Source of the DNA: Elysia chlorotica | Taxonomy: Eukaryota > Mollusca > Gastropoda > Plakobranchidae | DNA: 64,000 nucleotides | NCBI GenBank assembly: GCA_003991915.1 | Contig: RQTK01000350.1 | Location: forward strand, 290,756 to 354,755 | Reading direction: 5' to 3' | Part shown: positions 1 to 13,352 of the stretch, piece by piece | Numbering within the stretch: position 1 is the stretch's first letter | Layout: every line of letters begins with the position of its first letter | The notes under the pieces: model-generated | The model's database searches: none | Seen by the model: the letters and a program-made list of their open reading frames with translations, nothing else | Told to the model about the DNA's origin: nothing | Translations under genes and position numbers: made by a program

Positions 1-1241
1 GGTTCTTTTGTCCACTAAATGAATCTTGTCTTGGCTTCTTTTGTTCATTTACAAAGGCCCAAGGTTAGTATTTGGCCAGTGCTGCAGTTATGGACATAAT
101 TTACACGCCCTTTCACCAATGCACGTGAAGATCTAGATAGACGACGCGCACATAAATTTCGCCAAACCGAAAGGGTATCTCTGTATCTCCAAAGAGTACG
201 CCCTGCGTCTGCGCAAGTCTCCGCTCTATCTATGTATGAAGCCACATTTGTTGCGCTTTTATTGGATAAAGGAAGTAATGAAATAGGTTACCTTATAAGA
301 TTATGTAGATTTCTTTGCCCGTCTGCCGTCTCTGTGTATCTCTCTTCGTTTTTTTTTCTATCCACCCTTTTGTCTTTTTTGTCTGCCTCTGTGTGTTTGT
401 GTGTGTGTGTGTGCGTGTGTGTTTCTCTATCTGGTTTCTGAATCATTTTTTGCTCTTTGTTAAAGTTTTTGCAGCAATGAGATTTAAAAAAAAAAATTAT
501 TCCTCGAGCTTCCTTTTTTGTACGAGCATTTTACTGTATGGGTGATTGTATCTTTGCATTGTAAAGTGTAACTATAACCTTGTAATTTCATTTTTGTACT
601 GATACATTCTTGTAAAAGATAATTATAATTAAAGCAATACTAAACATAAAAGTACATTGAAAAAAATCCAACAACAGAGACCGCGATAATTAGTAAATCT
701 AACTTTCCTATTATGTTATTGTGTTGGTCTTCATACATGTTTTATTTAAACCAGACAAGCTTCGTTATTTTGTTTGCGAACTTTATTGGCTCTTGTCCTT
801 TTATTACTTTCACTCGTGCCAAAGTAGCTTACCGTATGTTACTTTTATTTCGTAGATTGATATTAGGAAATGTTCTTTGTCCGTGTTTTTCGTATCCACC
901 CTCTGTTTCATTTGAGATATTATAATTTTAATAATAAGTTGAAGAGCCAAAGCGTGTCAGATGGCTCTCAATTTGGAACATAGAGTAAATGTATACACTA
1001 TTGATGCATGTTACAAACAAAAGGGACGATGAGCTTCTTTACCTACACGTTTTTAGTACAAGCAATTAACGACAGCATGCATAAACTACCTTCATTATTC
1101 TCTTTGTTGCAAATTCGGACCGCAAGCAGATTAAAAGAAAGAGTTGTCTGTGCTTTTACCTTTGAAAAACATTTCAGACTTTTCTTACTGGATTTAACAA
1201 ATTCATTAGGCCTACATTGGCGATGCCTCAATATACATTTT

Positions 1242-1268
1242 ATCTCTCTCTGTCTCTGTCTCTGTCTG

Positions 1269-1318
<50 letters not shown>

Positions 1319-1320
1319 TC
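1242..1320. repeat. TC/TCTG microsatellite
   Basis: Mostly pure TC from about 1272, preceded by TCTCTG units. Confidence 0.95.
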
Positions 1321-1407
1321 TCCACTCCCCCTCTCTTTAGATCACGAGGCTGGGAGCAACGAAGCAATATCTTAAGATATAAATGTTTGCTTTTGGTCCT
1401 TTTTTTT

Positions 1408-1418
1408 TATTATTATTA

Positions 1419-1456
<38 letters not shown>
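1408..1456. repeat. TTA microsatellite
   Basis: About 16 TTA units with one interruption, directly before the satellite-motif fragment at 1460. Confidence 0.95.
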
Positions 1457-1457
<1 letters not shown>

Positions 1458-1459
1458 GA

Positions 1460-1545
1460 CAAATCGTAAGCCTTCTCATTCTTCTATTGTTACGACGCGT
1501 CCCAAGCTACAAAGACTTTGTACTTACAGCCCTAGTTGCCGAAAT
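1460..1545. mobile_element. Solitary fragment of the same TIR/satellite family
   Basis: It contains CGTAAGCCTTCTCATTCTTC and TATTGTTACGACGCGT, one diverged copy of the 36-bp motif. It then has an element-like end, TTTGTACTTACAGCCCTAG. The left end is lost into the adjoining TTA microsatellite. Confidence 0.5.
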
Positions 1546-2240
1546 CGGACGTTTAGAAACCAGTAAACCATCTTAACAAGATCAACCAAGCCATCATGAG
1601 CAGCTGATTTCAGCACAAGCCCTGTCCATCAGGAAACCTCTCAAATCTAGATTTCCTTGCTGATTTTAAACTACCAGGGCGAATAAATTAGAGTTATGAA
1701 CGACCAGTAAGAAACATTATGCGGTAGGCCTAGATCTACAGAATATAATTAAAATTGTTTTAGATCTAGGTCAAGATATATCTTTAATTATCGGTGCTCA
1801 TATGATGTGTCAAAGCAGGAACCCGCTAGATTTAAAGATCCATTTTCTCGCGAGGGAAACAATGTTATCAGATGTTACGGCAGCGGCATTTTTTCAGTCG
1901 TATCATTAAATCTTTTTTTGTTTTGTTTTTTTTCGCGCATGTGCTGATATTAATCAGAGCAGCATTGTATTGTAACCTAGATGATTATTTTCTAATGTTA
2001 ACGTTGTAGCTGTATAAACCTTTTTTTTAAATCTTTGTTGACTTCTGTTTTACTTTGAAATAAACTGACGTAAACAATATGTCTCTTATGTGCCTCTAAA
2101 CAATACATTTAGTCTCCAATTTTATGTTTTTGTACTAGAAGAAAACCCATCTGAACTATGTCATCTACCTTATTTTACTAGCCGCTACACCTGATGTCTG
2201 ATGGAGATGATAAAAAATTGAAATCGGCAAACAAGAAAAG

Positions 2241-2262
2241 TTGTTGTTGGTGTTGATGATGT

Positions 2263-2299
<37 letters not shown>

Positions 2300-2318
2300 T
2301 TATTATTATTATTATTAT
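2241..2318. repeat. TTG then TTA microsatellite
   Basis: TTG units with GAT interruptions, passing into TTA units. Confidence 0.95.
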
Positions 2319-2877
2319 AATGCATCGTTTGTGGAAAGTTTTAATCCTTTTTTTTAACTAATGGAAGCACTTGGAGCAGAGATATCGGAACGGGATTTAT
2401 CGGTTGAACCACTTGCATAACAATGGACAATAGAAAAAGAGGGTTTCTTTATTGAGGAAAAAGTATAATAATTATCCCTTTCAACCATTCCTTCTTTCAG
2501 CTGTTGTCTGTTCTTCTAGCTTTTTAGTGAGATTAAGAACACATTAGTACACTTTTATCAAATAGTGCATGGCATTCTTATCTTTATAGTACACGGTGAA
2601 GGCTACTTCTCTTAGAAATTTCTTTCCCCTATTATTTTGTTCTATATTTCCTATGCAATATAAATTCAATTACAATAATGAAATTATGCTGGTTGCATTA
2701 AACATTTTCTTTATCATTGTGTTGCAACTCGATCCCTAACCATATTATTACCACTAACATAATTATAAAGTTCCAAATTCGTTCTCTTTTCAAGTTAAAT
2801 CTTTTAGATAGCTTATCCGTATCAACGTATTCATTTTTAAAGGTTTTTGTCTTCTCTGAAAACTGCAAATAGGGGGA

Positions 2878-2952
2878 GCGAGTGAGAGTGAGAGAGAGGG
2901 AGAGAGAGACAGAGAGAGAGAGAGACAGATAGAGAGACAGACAGAGAGAGAG

Positions 2953-2991
<39 letters not shown>

Positions 2992-3168
2992 GAGAAGCGA
3001 GAGATCGTGAGAAAGAGATAAATAGAGAATGAGGAAGGTGCAAATAATAAGAGAGAGAACATGCAGAAAACGGAATTGAGAGATAAAGAAAACAAAGAGA
3101 GAGGAAGAGGGAAAGAGAAATAAAGTGAAAATAAAAGAAAGATAAAAAGCGAGAGAGAGAGAGGGAGG

Positions 3169-3212
<44 letters not shown>

Positions 3213-3279
3213 TAGATATGATATTAGGAGAGCAAGAAAGAGAAAGGAAGAGAGGTGACACACACACACACACACACAT
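2878..3279. repeat. AG-rich low-complexity block ending in (CA)n
   Basis: About 330 bases of AG/GATA/GACA units, then a CA run to 3278. The long Ser/Leu open frames on the minus strand here are repeat artefacts. Confidence 0.95.
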
Positions 3280-5476
3280 TTATATAATTATATAAAACTC
3301 GTCTCGCCTCCAGCGTTCCCAGTTTTTAGAGAGGTAAATAGACACGTCCTCCGGGATAGGAGTTACAATACGAAACTTTCTATACTGCTTTTTGTTCTTT
3401 CGATGGTGTTTTTTTGGTCACCAAAAACTATGTGTGTTCGCTTTCGAGTTCTTAGTTCAGCCTGGTGTTTTATTTATCCAGACGCATTGCTTCTGCTTTG
3501 TTTCTTTTATACCATCATGCGTTAATCTTTTGCGTATCAGATGCATAAATCAGGTATTTGAGTTTAGAAATAATTGCCTACAAAGAAAACTGACACGTTC
3601 AAATTGTATGAGAAACTAAATAAGCGCCGACAAGGTTTTATACATTCGGATTGACAACATAAGCACGGCTGTAGGGAAGCAATTTAATATCCTAACAAAA
3701 AGGCCCAAGAACTTTCCAGATAATATGCATCGTAACGTGTGTGTGTGTGTGTGTATGGAGATACATGTATATCAAAAAGACTTAAAACAGTGAAAGCTAA
3801 AAAAATACGACGGCTATTCACTGCACTATACTGGAGTTGAAAATGCAATTGCTGCACTTTTTTGTGAGATCACGAATATCGAGACACATCCCCCCTGTAG
3901 CATGCGATGTGAGAGATGTCCTTGGTGGTGTCACATAAAATATAAGTATCTCGCTGATGTCTCTGCTCCTCCCATTGCATTGACATTTTTTTTCGAAAAG
4001 CAAGGAAGAACATGTGCATTTGATTGACGCTAAATGCAATTATCCATATGTTAAAAAAAAAAAAATTCAAGGTTCCCATTGGATTGCGTCAGGCTCCCTG
4101 AAATCTCTTGTTATTCTGTGGGCGTCTTGCAATTATGGTCTAACCAAAACAGCAAACAAGAAAACAATATTTCCTGGTGTCATTAGTGGTTTGTATTTGT
4201 CTGAAGCAAAATAACTATGGTTTTGTAAGAAATTATATACTCATTATAGTTCATTTTTTTGTACGATAGCAAAACGACGCAAAATTAATATTCGCCCTTA
4301 TAAAGAAAGGGTATCAGTTGGTAGACATTATGTCCATGGAATATGGCCGCTTTATACTATGTTCTCCAAATTTAAATACATATAATAATAACATGATCGA
4401 GAGGGCACAGATACATTTCGTTTTTTTTTTTCACTATACAAGTTGTGAAAGGAAATGTTCAAGTTAAGGTTGGTCTGAGGATATTAAATGTTCAGCGATA
4501 ATTTTTGTTGCTCAAAAGTGTTGGACGGCCACAGAAAGCAACAGGTAAACCTTAAACCAACTAGCTGAAGGCACGCGAACTCGCGGGATTAAAAGTAACC
4601 AATACCAAAGTTGGCATTAATGTTATGTTAACAGAAAATGGTTGATCAAGTGCTGTATTGCCATTGTTTAGGGCAGTTTAATTGCGTTTAAAAATGTAAC
4701 TGTAGAAGTTTCCTGACTGATGTCAGATTGACAGTGAACACATCTTTGGTCAAGGGGTCCTATGTTTATTAAATTTTCGAAATAATTGATGTTGTAGAAT
4801 AAAGTTAATCGTTAATCTGGTATCGGTTGAAGCGCTGCAGCTGGGCCATTATCATTAAATGTAGATCTTGGTTTATCGCCGATAGATTCTACACATCACC
4901 AACAAAATGTTATCCAAACGCGAATCAAACAATGCGCCACTATGATTGCCAGTAGGCTACAGCAGTGATTGTAGGCCTCCAGTAAATGAATGGCAAGGCT
5001 GTGAATGCATGAAAAGGATCTCTTAATATTAAAATTATTAGGCGTTGATTTTATTAGTTTTTTTTTACTCTAAAATTTTACTGTAAAATTTGGGATTTTA
5101 GGGTGGAGCGGTTTGGATTTGATCGCATGTTTAAAATTGAGACGAAGACAAATATAGACGTCAGAACCTTTAAAAAAAAATAAAAGCTTCTGAATCAACT
5201 AAAATGATCGACGACCTCTAACAATAAAGATTAAATTTAAATGTTACATAGAATAATGCTAATCGGAATAAGTGATGACTCTGAATTAGCAAATCAGAGA
5301 TAGGACAATATTTTTGGAGGAACTGTACGACTCAGACCGTGTTTAAATCATTCATGCTTTTGCGGGTGACTAAAGAATGTTCATGTTCATGGAAGTAAAT
5401 CTCAGGATGTACTTACTTTGTCAGAACTGCTATTGGAGGGTCAGACCATATTCTGCAAACACGTTCAAATGTTAAG

Positions 5477-5478
<2 letters not shown>

Positions 5479-5511
<33 letters not shown>
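5479..5511. repeat. AC microsatellite
   Basis: About 16 AC units, followed by AGACAC variants. Confidence 0.95.
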
Positions 5512-5516
<5 letters not shown>

Positions 5517-6354
5517 AAACAGACACTGATAAGGATTTGGTTTGGTTTGTTCATTACAAACGAGAAAACGACGCAGGCCAATGTAGCATGAATAGGAAAT
5601 AGGACCACATGGATTTTATAGCATATCCTGCAAGACACAAGCAATCATCAAACACTTGAACAAATGAAAATATTAAAACACAATAACATTATAACAAAAG
5701 GAAAGCAATAAACTGTCAATCCTGTTCCAAGAACCCGTAATGTATTAATCACATTCAGCCTCTCAACATCAAAGACATCCTGGTGGAACTTTGGCAAAAG
5801 GCTTACAACTGCCTTATCAAAGACACGAAGGTTGCTGTATTAAGCAAAACATAAAGCTCGTTCTGAGATAACCACCGAGTAGGCCTTTTCATAGCCTTTC
5901 AAATCTACCGTCTCGTAAAAATCTCCATAAGTGGCACCCAAGGATATAAAATGAAAGAGTGGCGAGTGGCACTAGTAATCAGGTAGCTAAAGTGGGACAA
6001 AGTTGCCCGATTCAACGGAAGCTCATTGACTGTCAATTGACGCGCACTTTAGCGGCACATACCTGCGGGTTCAAATTACAAACCACACAGAAAAAAAGGT
6101 AGCACATCATGGGGGGCACAAATAGGGGTGGACCACACCACAAAAAGGGAGAACATGTAACGAATGAAGATGACAAGATGAAAGAAGCCCTAATAATATG
6201 ACACAAAAGGTCATTTAATACAACAGAAATGCACGAATAAGACTTGTTTCAATGGAATCTATAGTGAATCTATTTTTAGTTTTTTTTTTATAACAGCAAA
6301 ACCATTGATGCCGGCTATCGCAGCTTCAGTTGTCAAACCTCCCACCATGTGAAT

Positions 6355-7191
<837 letters not shown>

Positions 7192-7328
7192 TATTTTACT
7201 CCGAGAAGAATGTTAAACTACAAATAAAAAGGAATTTTTTACAGGGTCTGCTATTTTAATTTGATAGAACGGTCACTAATAGCAAATTTCAGTTTTATGG
7301 AACGAATTCAATCATTTCAACGATGCAC

Positions 7329-7358
7329 TATTATTATTTATTATACTACTACTACTAC

Positions 7359-7399
<41 letters not shown>
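7329..7399. repeat. ACT/TTA microsatellite
   Basis: TTA units with an internal block of ACT units. Confidence 0.95.
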
Positions 7400-7400
<1 letters not shown>

Positions 7401-8129
7401 ATTTCGCGGTGTAGGGTAAAATATTTTCTAATTCAATAACAGAGGGAGATCAATTCGTCCTTCAGAGACGTACTAGCGTGCACCATGTAAGCACCGAATG
7501 CAAGTAGTAAATAAAATTCAATCATTTACCAGTTCTTTTTTCTTTTAACACTAGAGGCGAGTAATTAAAACTGGGTTTAAAGGGGATTAAAATTTAATAG
7601 TAACTGAATTTTTGCTTTCAGAGACAGAGTCAAATTTAAACCTGTCTCCTGTAAAACTAGTAAAATAGGGCTAACACCGATACGTGCTTCGAAGGGTGTA
7701 ACATTACCAGTGTCTAGAGTCCTTGAGAATTAAGTTTCACTAGACACTCTTCAAAGTGATTTGAAGATAATACAAACAAATGAAATCATCAACAATAAAA
7801 GCGACAAAAAGAATAGTGTTGAGCAAGCAATGCAAGCATGTATTTAAACGTTAATTTCTAGCTTTCGCAGAAGAAAAGTATAATGTACACTCCATTTTTT
7901 TCACTTTTCCTTAGGTTTATTAAAGATGGACAATGCGAATTACTAATGGAAAACAACTTTTGGGCGAATAAAAGCAGTTCCTACTACAATAGCGCATGAG
8001 AAGTTTGCTCAAGGTACCTTTCGTCGGCATTTGCAAAAATGATAAAAACATAGTCATACGTTTATGATTTAAATTTTGGACGAAAATACGCTTTCACACG
8101 AAAATGAAAAACAAAACAAGAAGCACTCG

Positions 8130-8190
8130 CCCCCCCCCAAAAAAAAAAAACAAAAAAACAAACAACAACAACAACAACAACAACACAAAA
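8130..8190. repeat. C-run, A-run and CAA repeat
   Basis: A C tract passes directly into an A tract, then CAA units. Confidence 0.95.
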
Positions 8191-11100
8191 ACAAAACAAA
8201 TCACCATAAAAAGAAACAAAAAGCAAAAAAACAAAAGAACCACACCAACAAATAAAACTTCCAGTTCAACCTTTGAGAACCATCTGTCATCGTAATCATT
8301 CTTCCGCTCTCAGAAGACAACAGAAGACATAAACATTTCCTTAGCGACACCTCCCATAAATAAACCAAGAACAGGACGATGGTCCCCAGAAACTGGTCGC
8401 GGTTTAATTTCCTCCCCTTACTGATGGAGACTAGAAACGATGTAGTTTATGGTCAGCAAGATGGCCCTTGAGACGGCAGGAAAGAGGCCAGACTTAAACA
8501 CCGGGTCAACGCCCTATCAACATAAGTATCTTTAGGCTTGACCACGCCTTCTTATAGCCTACCGTTTCTCTCTATCTCAATGCCTGTCTTTACAAACACT
8601 GAACTGAACAGTGTTTATTTATGACACTGTCAAGTTTTAGACTGAGCAATGTAGAAGAAAGTGGGTAATAAATAACTAATATGTATATATATATTACTCG
8701 ATCGATTAGTAAGGAGATGAATATAGCAGAAGGCAAAATAAAGAAGTGACTAATAAAGAAGAAGACAATAAGCAACTTAGGAAGATTAGAGTGATAGATT
8801 GTTTGATAGATTAATAGATTAATTGAAAGATTGATAGGTAGATGGACATATGGATAGACAGATAGGTAGGTAGAGGGCGATAAGACTCAGTTTCTATTAT
8901 AATGATTATAAGTAAGAGTGTAATTACGTTATTTTAATGAATAATAGTAGACCATAGCTGTGGAAAATGCATACAGTACATTTCTTAAGTGTCACGCGTC
9001 ACAATGTTTACTCAAATAATTGAGTAATACTAAAAGTGTCTAGACGACTCGGTATAATTTTGGAACAGAACATTCTCTAGGCCATTCCTTTATGTGGTTT
9101 AACTTTTGAAATGAATTGCAAATAAAAATTGCCGTGTGTATAAGAGTTGGCGCAAATAAGCACTTTCAAAACCACTAGGTTGCCCTAAATGTTTACCAAA
9201 CAATGGCTATGAAAACTGTTTATTCAATATTATCAAATCATAAATGGTTTCCTTTTTCTTGTAGTGCGTAAGTAAAGAAAATAACAACAGTCAACTAAAT
9301 ACATGACGATACTGAATCTATAGGCATTAAAATAGAACAAATCTTACGGAGAAGAACTTGATTGGTTGTAATGTGAAGTAACGAGCAGATTGAGTAGAAG
9401 TTGATTGGTAAACAAGGAGTTCCCATGGACTTAAGACAACTCTAATTCCTTTGTTATTGCCTGGCAGTGGTTGGAGTTGCCTCTCTGTAGACCGTAGTGG
9501 TTCATTGAGTGAGCGGACCATCACTCAGTCCAAGAGAACTTCCAGAATTAGGAAACACTCGCAGACCTCTCGATAAAATAATTAGACTTCACGCCGAGAT
9601 TGCTTTTTCGATGTTTTCTTTTCACAAGACGACAAAGAATTTACATGAGAGAAATATTTTGCTTGCAAAGAGATATTTTATCGTTTAACCTTCATCTCAA
9701 TCTTTCTCCTCAGTACCATCATAAGCATACCATCATAAGCATCATAATTCATTAACCTACCCTTTTCTCTCTTTCTCCATCTTTCTCTCTCTCTCTACCT
9801 CTTTCAATTTCCTATCTCTCCCTATCTGCTCCTTTCTCCACCCCCCCTCTCTCTCTAAGGACGGCATGACAATGCGCTTAATCCATAATGAGCCCTTTTA
9901 AACTTAAAAATATTAAATTTCCTAATAGTTAACCATCTAAGATTTTTGTAGGATCAGATATGTAGAAAAAGATGTATTTATTTAATAGTCTCATTGACTG
10001 ATGTTATGGCTATTCACAGGCATCCGTTCCTTTCGTTGCCTATGAAGTCTAAATTTTCCTCCAGCCAATTGTTCTTCATACATTTCAACCAATGCTTATC
10101 TTCGAATTTCCTACCAGAAAACGACAAAGACATCAAAACATTCTGAGACACAGGGCTTTTGCTGTTTAGACTTTCCTTTTTTCGAGGGGGGGGGGAACGA
10201 TACACTTGGATCTTTGTTTTGCAGTAGAAATAGGTATACATAAAGTGAAACCAAGGACATGGTTTCACCACTGTGATAGTAACAAAGGCAGCGTTATAAA
10301 TCATGACACCAAACAAGAGAGCAAGCTAGTAAACTAGACCAAAGTAAGGAAGCGCCCTCTTCAAGTCCACCTCTTCCCATTCCCCTGAGAGGAGTAAAGT
10401 ATTGCCGCGGTTTGTCCAGAGATGCCCACGGGAAGTCTCCTCCAAGGTCAATCGACCGCCGCTCTGAATAAATTACGGGAACGACGCGATTTTTCTCCAT
10501 TGAGATGTGTATAATTGTCACAATTCCCTTGTGACGTACAATACTGTCTTACTGATACCTCGCTAAAATAAATTTGTATAACTGAGGGACCCCTAACAAG
10601 TCATTTTTCATAACTAGAGGTCGAGCTTATTCCCCTCTTTTTGTAGAATACATGTAGTTGTATTTATCTCTTTTCTTTAAAGTTGAAAATTTTGATTCCT
10701 TGCTAGGTTATATAAGCATATTATCAACGTTTACCTTGCCAAGTAATAGCGCAATACTTACAAGTATCGATGCAAGATGACACAAAATGATGCTCCACTC
10801 TAATCAAAAGAGCTAGAGCAAGCTTCTATGGGTTTAAACTTAACCATGTTAAAATACCACCACACTTTAATTAGTACAGTATCTATGTAGCTAAATATTT
10901 AAAAATTATAAGAAATGCGAACAGACTCACTATTTCCATTAGTTAAAATGGATTTATTGCCAGTAACATGCATGGATTAGGAGATGTGCATAGTTAATGG
11001 TATCTATTTCATCGTTACCCCTCTAATCCTGAATGTCCGTAATTTTCATTCCCCTGAACTTTCCAGCCTAATGCTTATTCAGTAGTTAATTGTACAATGG

Positions 11101-12052
11101 TTATTATTCACAACTTTAAATACAGATTGCTCTCTATCCCCATTAGCCTTTTTCTTTTCTACATAGTGGAATACTTTGATTTAAATCGTAAAGATGTCCA
11201 AGCTATACCACGTCTATTCGTCAAATAGACAACGAGAGACCGCCTTATCATGTTCTTATCCAGCTGATATAATTTGGCTGTACAAATTTTATAATTATGC
11301 CAGCCATATACAAACACACCCACACTAGACACTCTGACTTTTGTTTCTTCTGCCCGTCAAGTATTTCGTGTGGGACGATTTTGGAGTATGCTGAGAAAAA
11401 AGAAATATTTTCAAAAAGTTTACCACCATTTTAATTGCAATCTGCCATACGCTTGAAATACAAGATTCCCATAGCTCTGATACTTATTATCTCCCTTTAT
11501 TCTCTTGAGATGCTTGCCATGAGAAGTTGCAAAGAAACTACATTATTCCTTGCCCCAACTATAGCACATCGGTGCAAACTGAGCTATGGTTGTAGAAAAC
11601 GACACCTCTTTTGGGGTTCAAAATTACGAGGCCTATTACCATGACAAGAGAGGTGCACAATTACGCATAGCCATCAAAAACATAATGTCCTTTAAACGTC
11701 CATCTATTAAATTGAGCTTATGCAGAACAGATTATATTCAATCAGCTGGTTTAGTGTTTTCAACAGGGGATCAAACTTTGGCAGTGAGAGTAGCTAATTC
11801 AATAGCTAACAATTAATGAACTTACAATTATGTCTATTTATCTATTTATCTATCATAAGAAAGCTAAAGCCATACACACCAGCAAAAAGTGTGTAACTTA
11901 TGTTTAAAAGAAAAATTCGAAAAACTCACGAAGACACCATCGTTGAAGCAAAGAAAAGAGAATATTTTCACACTGCGTACACAAGAAACGCTTTCTATTG
12001 TCAAACGCAACCAAAACACGTCGCCTGGTGAGAGCGGAACGTAGCTCGAAAT

Positions 12053-12205
<153 letters not shown>

Positions 12206-13257
12206 TATCCTTTTATACACCCATTTTATCGGTATTCAATTTTTTTAGCTATTTACCTTACCCCCTTCAACAGTAACTATTTTAAGTAAAAATGGCCATC
12301 GCCAGTAAACTTCTCTTTTCTTCAGAGTATAAATCTGCGAGTAGGTTACAAAGAGCTTCAGGCCTATGACTTACCCGGGCCTCTCTGTCCGTGTCTGGCT
12401 GTCTCTGACACTTTCACTTCCTGAGACAGACGGATAGACTAGACTGCGGTCGGCGAAACGCATTATCCTGATCATAAGGTTAATAAATCATAAAATCATA
12501 AAATGTACATTGTGGCCCGTAGAGAGAACGCTCTTTTTAAGTAGGTTGGTAAATTTAACCGCTTTTAAGAAATGTAGATTAAAATATAATCTTTTAAGTA
12601 GAAAAATGTCATTTCAGAAAGATTTCATTTTTTAAAAGTAATTCGTTTGGAATGTGAAATCACGTTAGATAAAAACAGCTCTGATCAGCTTCTTTCATCA
12701 TCCTATAATGCGGGGCTTTTGGTAGACTGGTCAAGAAAAAATATAATGCTCATGTTTTTTTTGGGTATAAAGTCGGTGCCGAAGAAACACTTTTACCTTG
12801 GAAAAACACAACAAAACATTATTAAAACAATATTAAACATTTGGACAGACCGGTGTCATTTTAAAGGTGCCAATAACTTTGAAAACAATCGAATCTGTAT
12901 TAAAAACCCACTAACCAAAAACAAATGCACCTCTGTATTTCTGTAGTACATGTATAAAGAATTCAATATATATGCATAAACATCGTATTAAAAAAATGGC
13001 TTGTGAGGTTGTGCTACAAACTCCCTGATGCAGAAACCTTAAAAAAACCTTCAAGTGACTTGCTAGTATTCGCGACGCCGGTCTCTGTCAAAGTTTGCAA
13101 TTCACCAGTGAACAGAAACTCAAACTCTTGTTCACTCCAACAGTCATTTGAACTTTTTATCACAAAACTAATGTACTTATCATTGATTCATAAATAATTG
13201 TATAGTAGTTTGGTTTCTCTATCTTTACCCCCATCGTTCGCTCCCGTTATTTCTGTT

Positions 13258-13265
13258 GCTGTTGT

Positions 13266-13304
<39 letters not shown>

Positions 13305-13352
13305 TTAATTATTATTATTATTATTGTTATTGTTGTTGCTGCTGTTGTTGTT
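13258..13352. repeat. TTG/ATT microsatellite
   Basis: TTG units, then ATT units, then mixed TTG/CTG units. Confidence 0.95.

Larger units (their letters stand above)
1546..6354. other. No gene seen
   Basis: AT-rich sequence with the repeats listed separately. No splice-bounded or conserved-looking open frame was found on either strand. Confidence 0.7.

Noticed and set aside
2698-3279. A 193-codon Ser/Leu-rich frame
   Set aside because: An artefact of the AG/CT low-complexity block. The same applies to frames at 30047-30418, 45291-45802, 46576-46866 and 52657-53158.
5990-6100. B-box-like CGGGTTCAAATTAC
   Set aside because: No A box at the right spacing and no shared SINE body.
10294-10521. 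A 75-codon minus-strand frame in a CpG-richer patch (IDLGGDFPWASLDKPRQYF)
   Set aside because: Looks mildly protein-like, but there are no convincing splice sites, signal or family.
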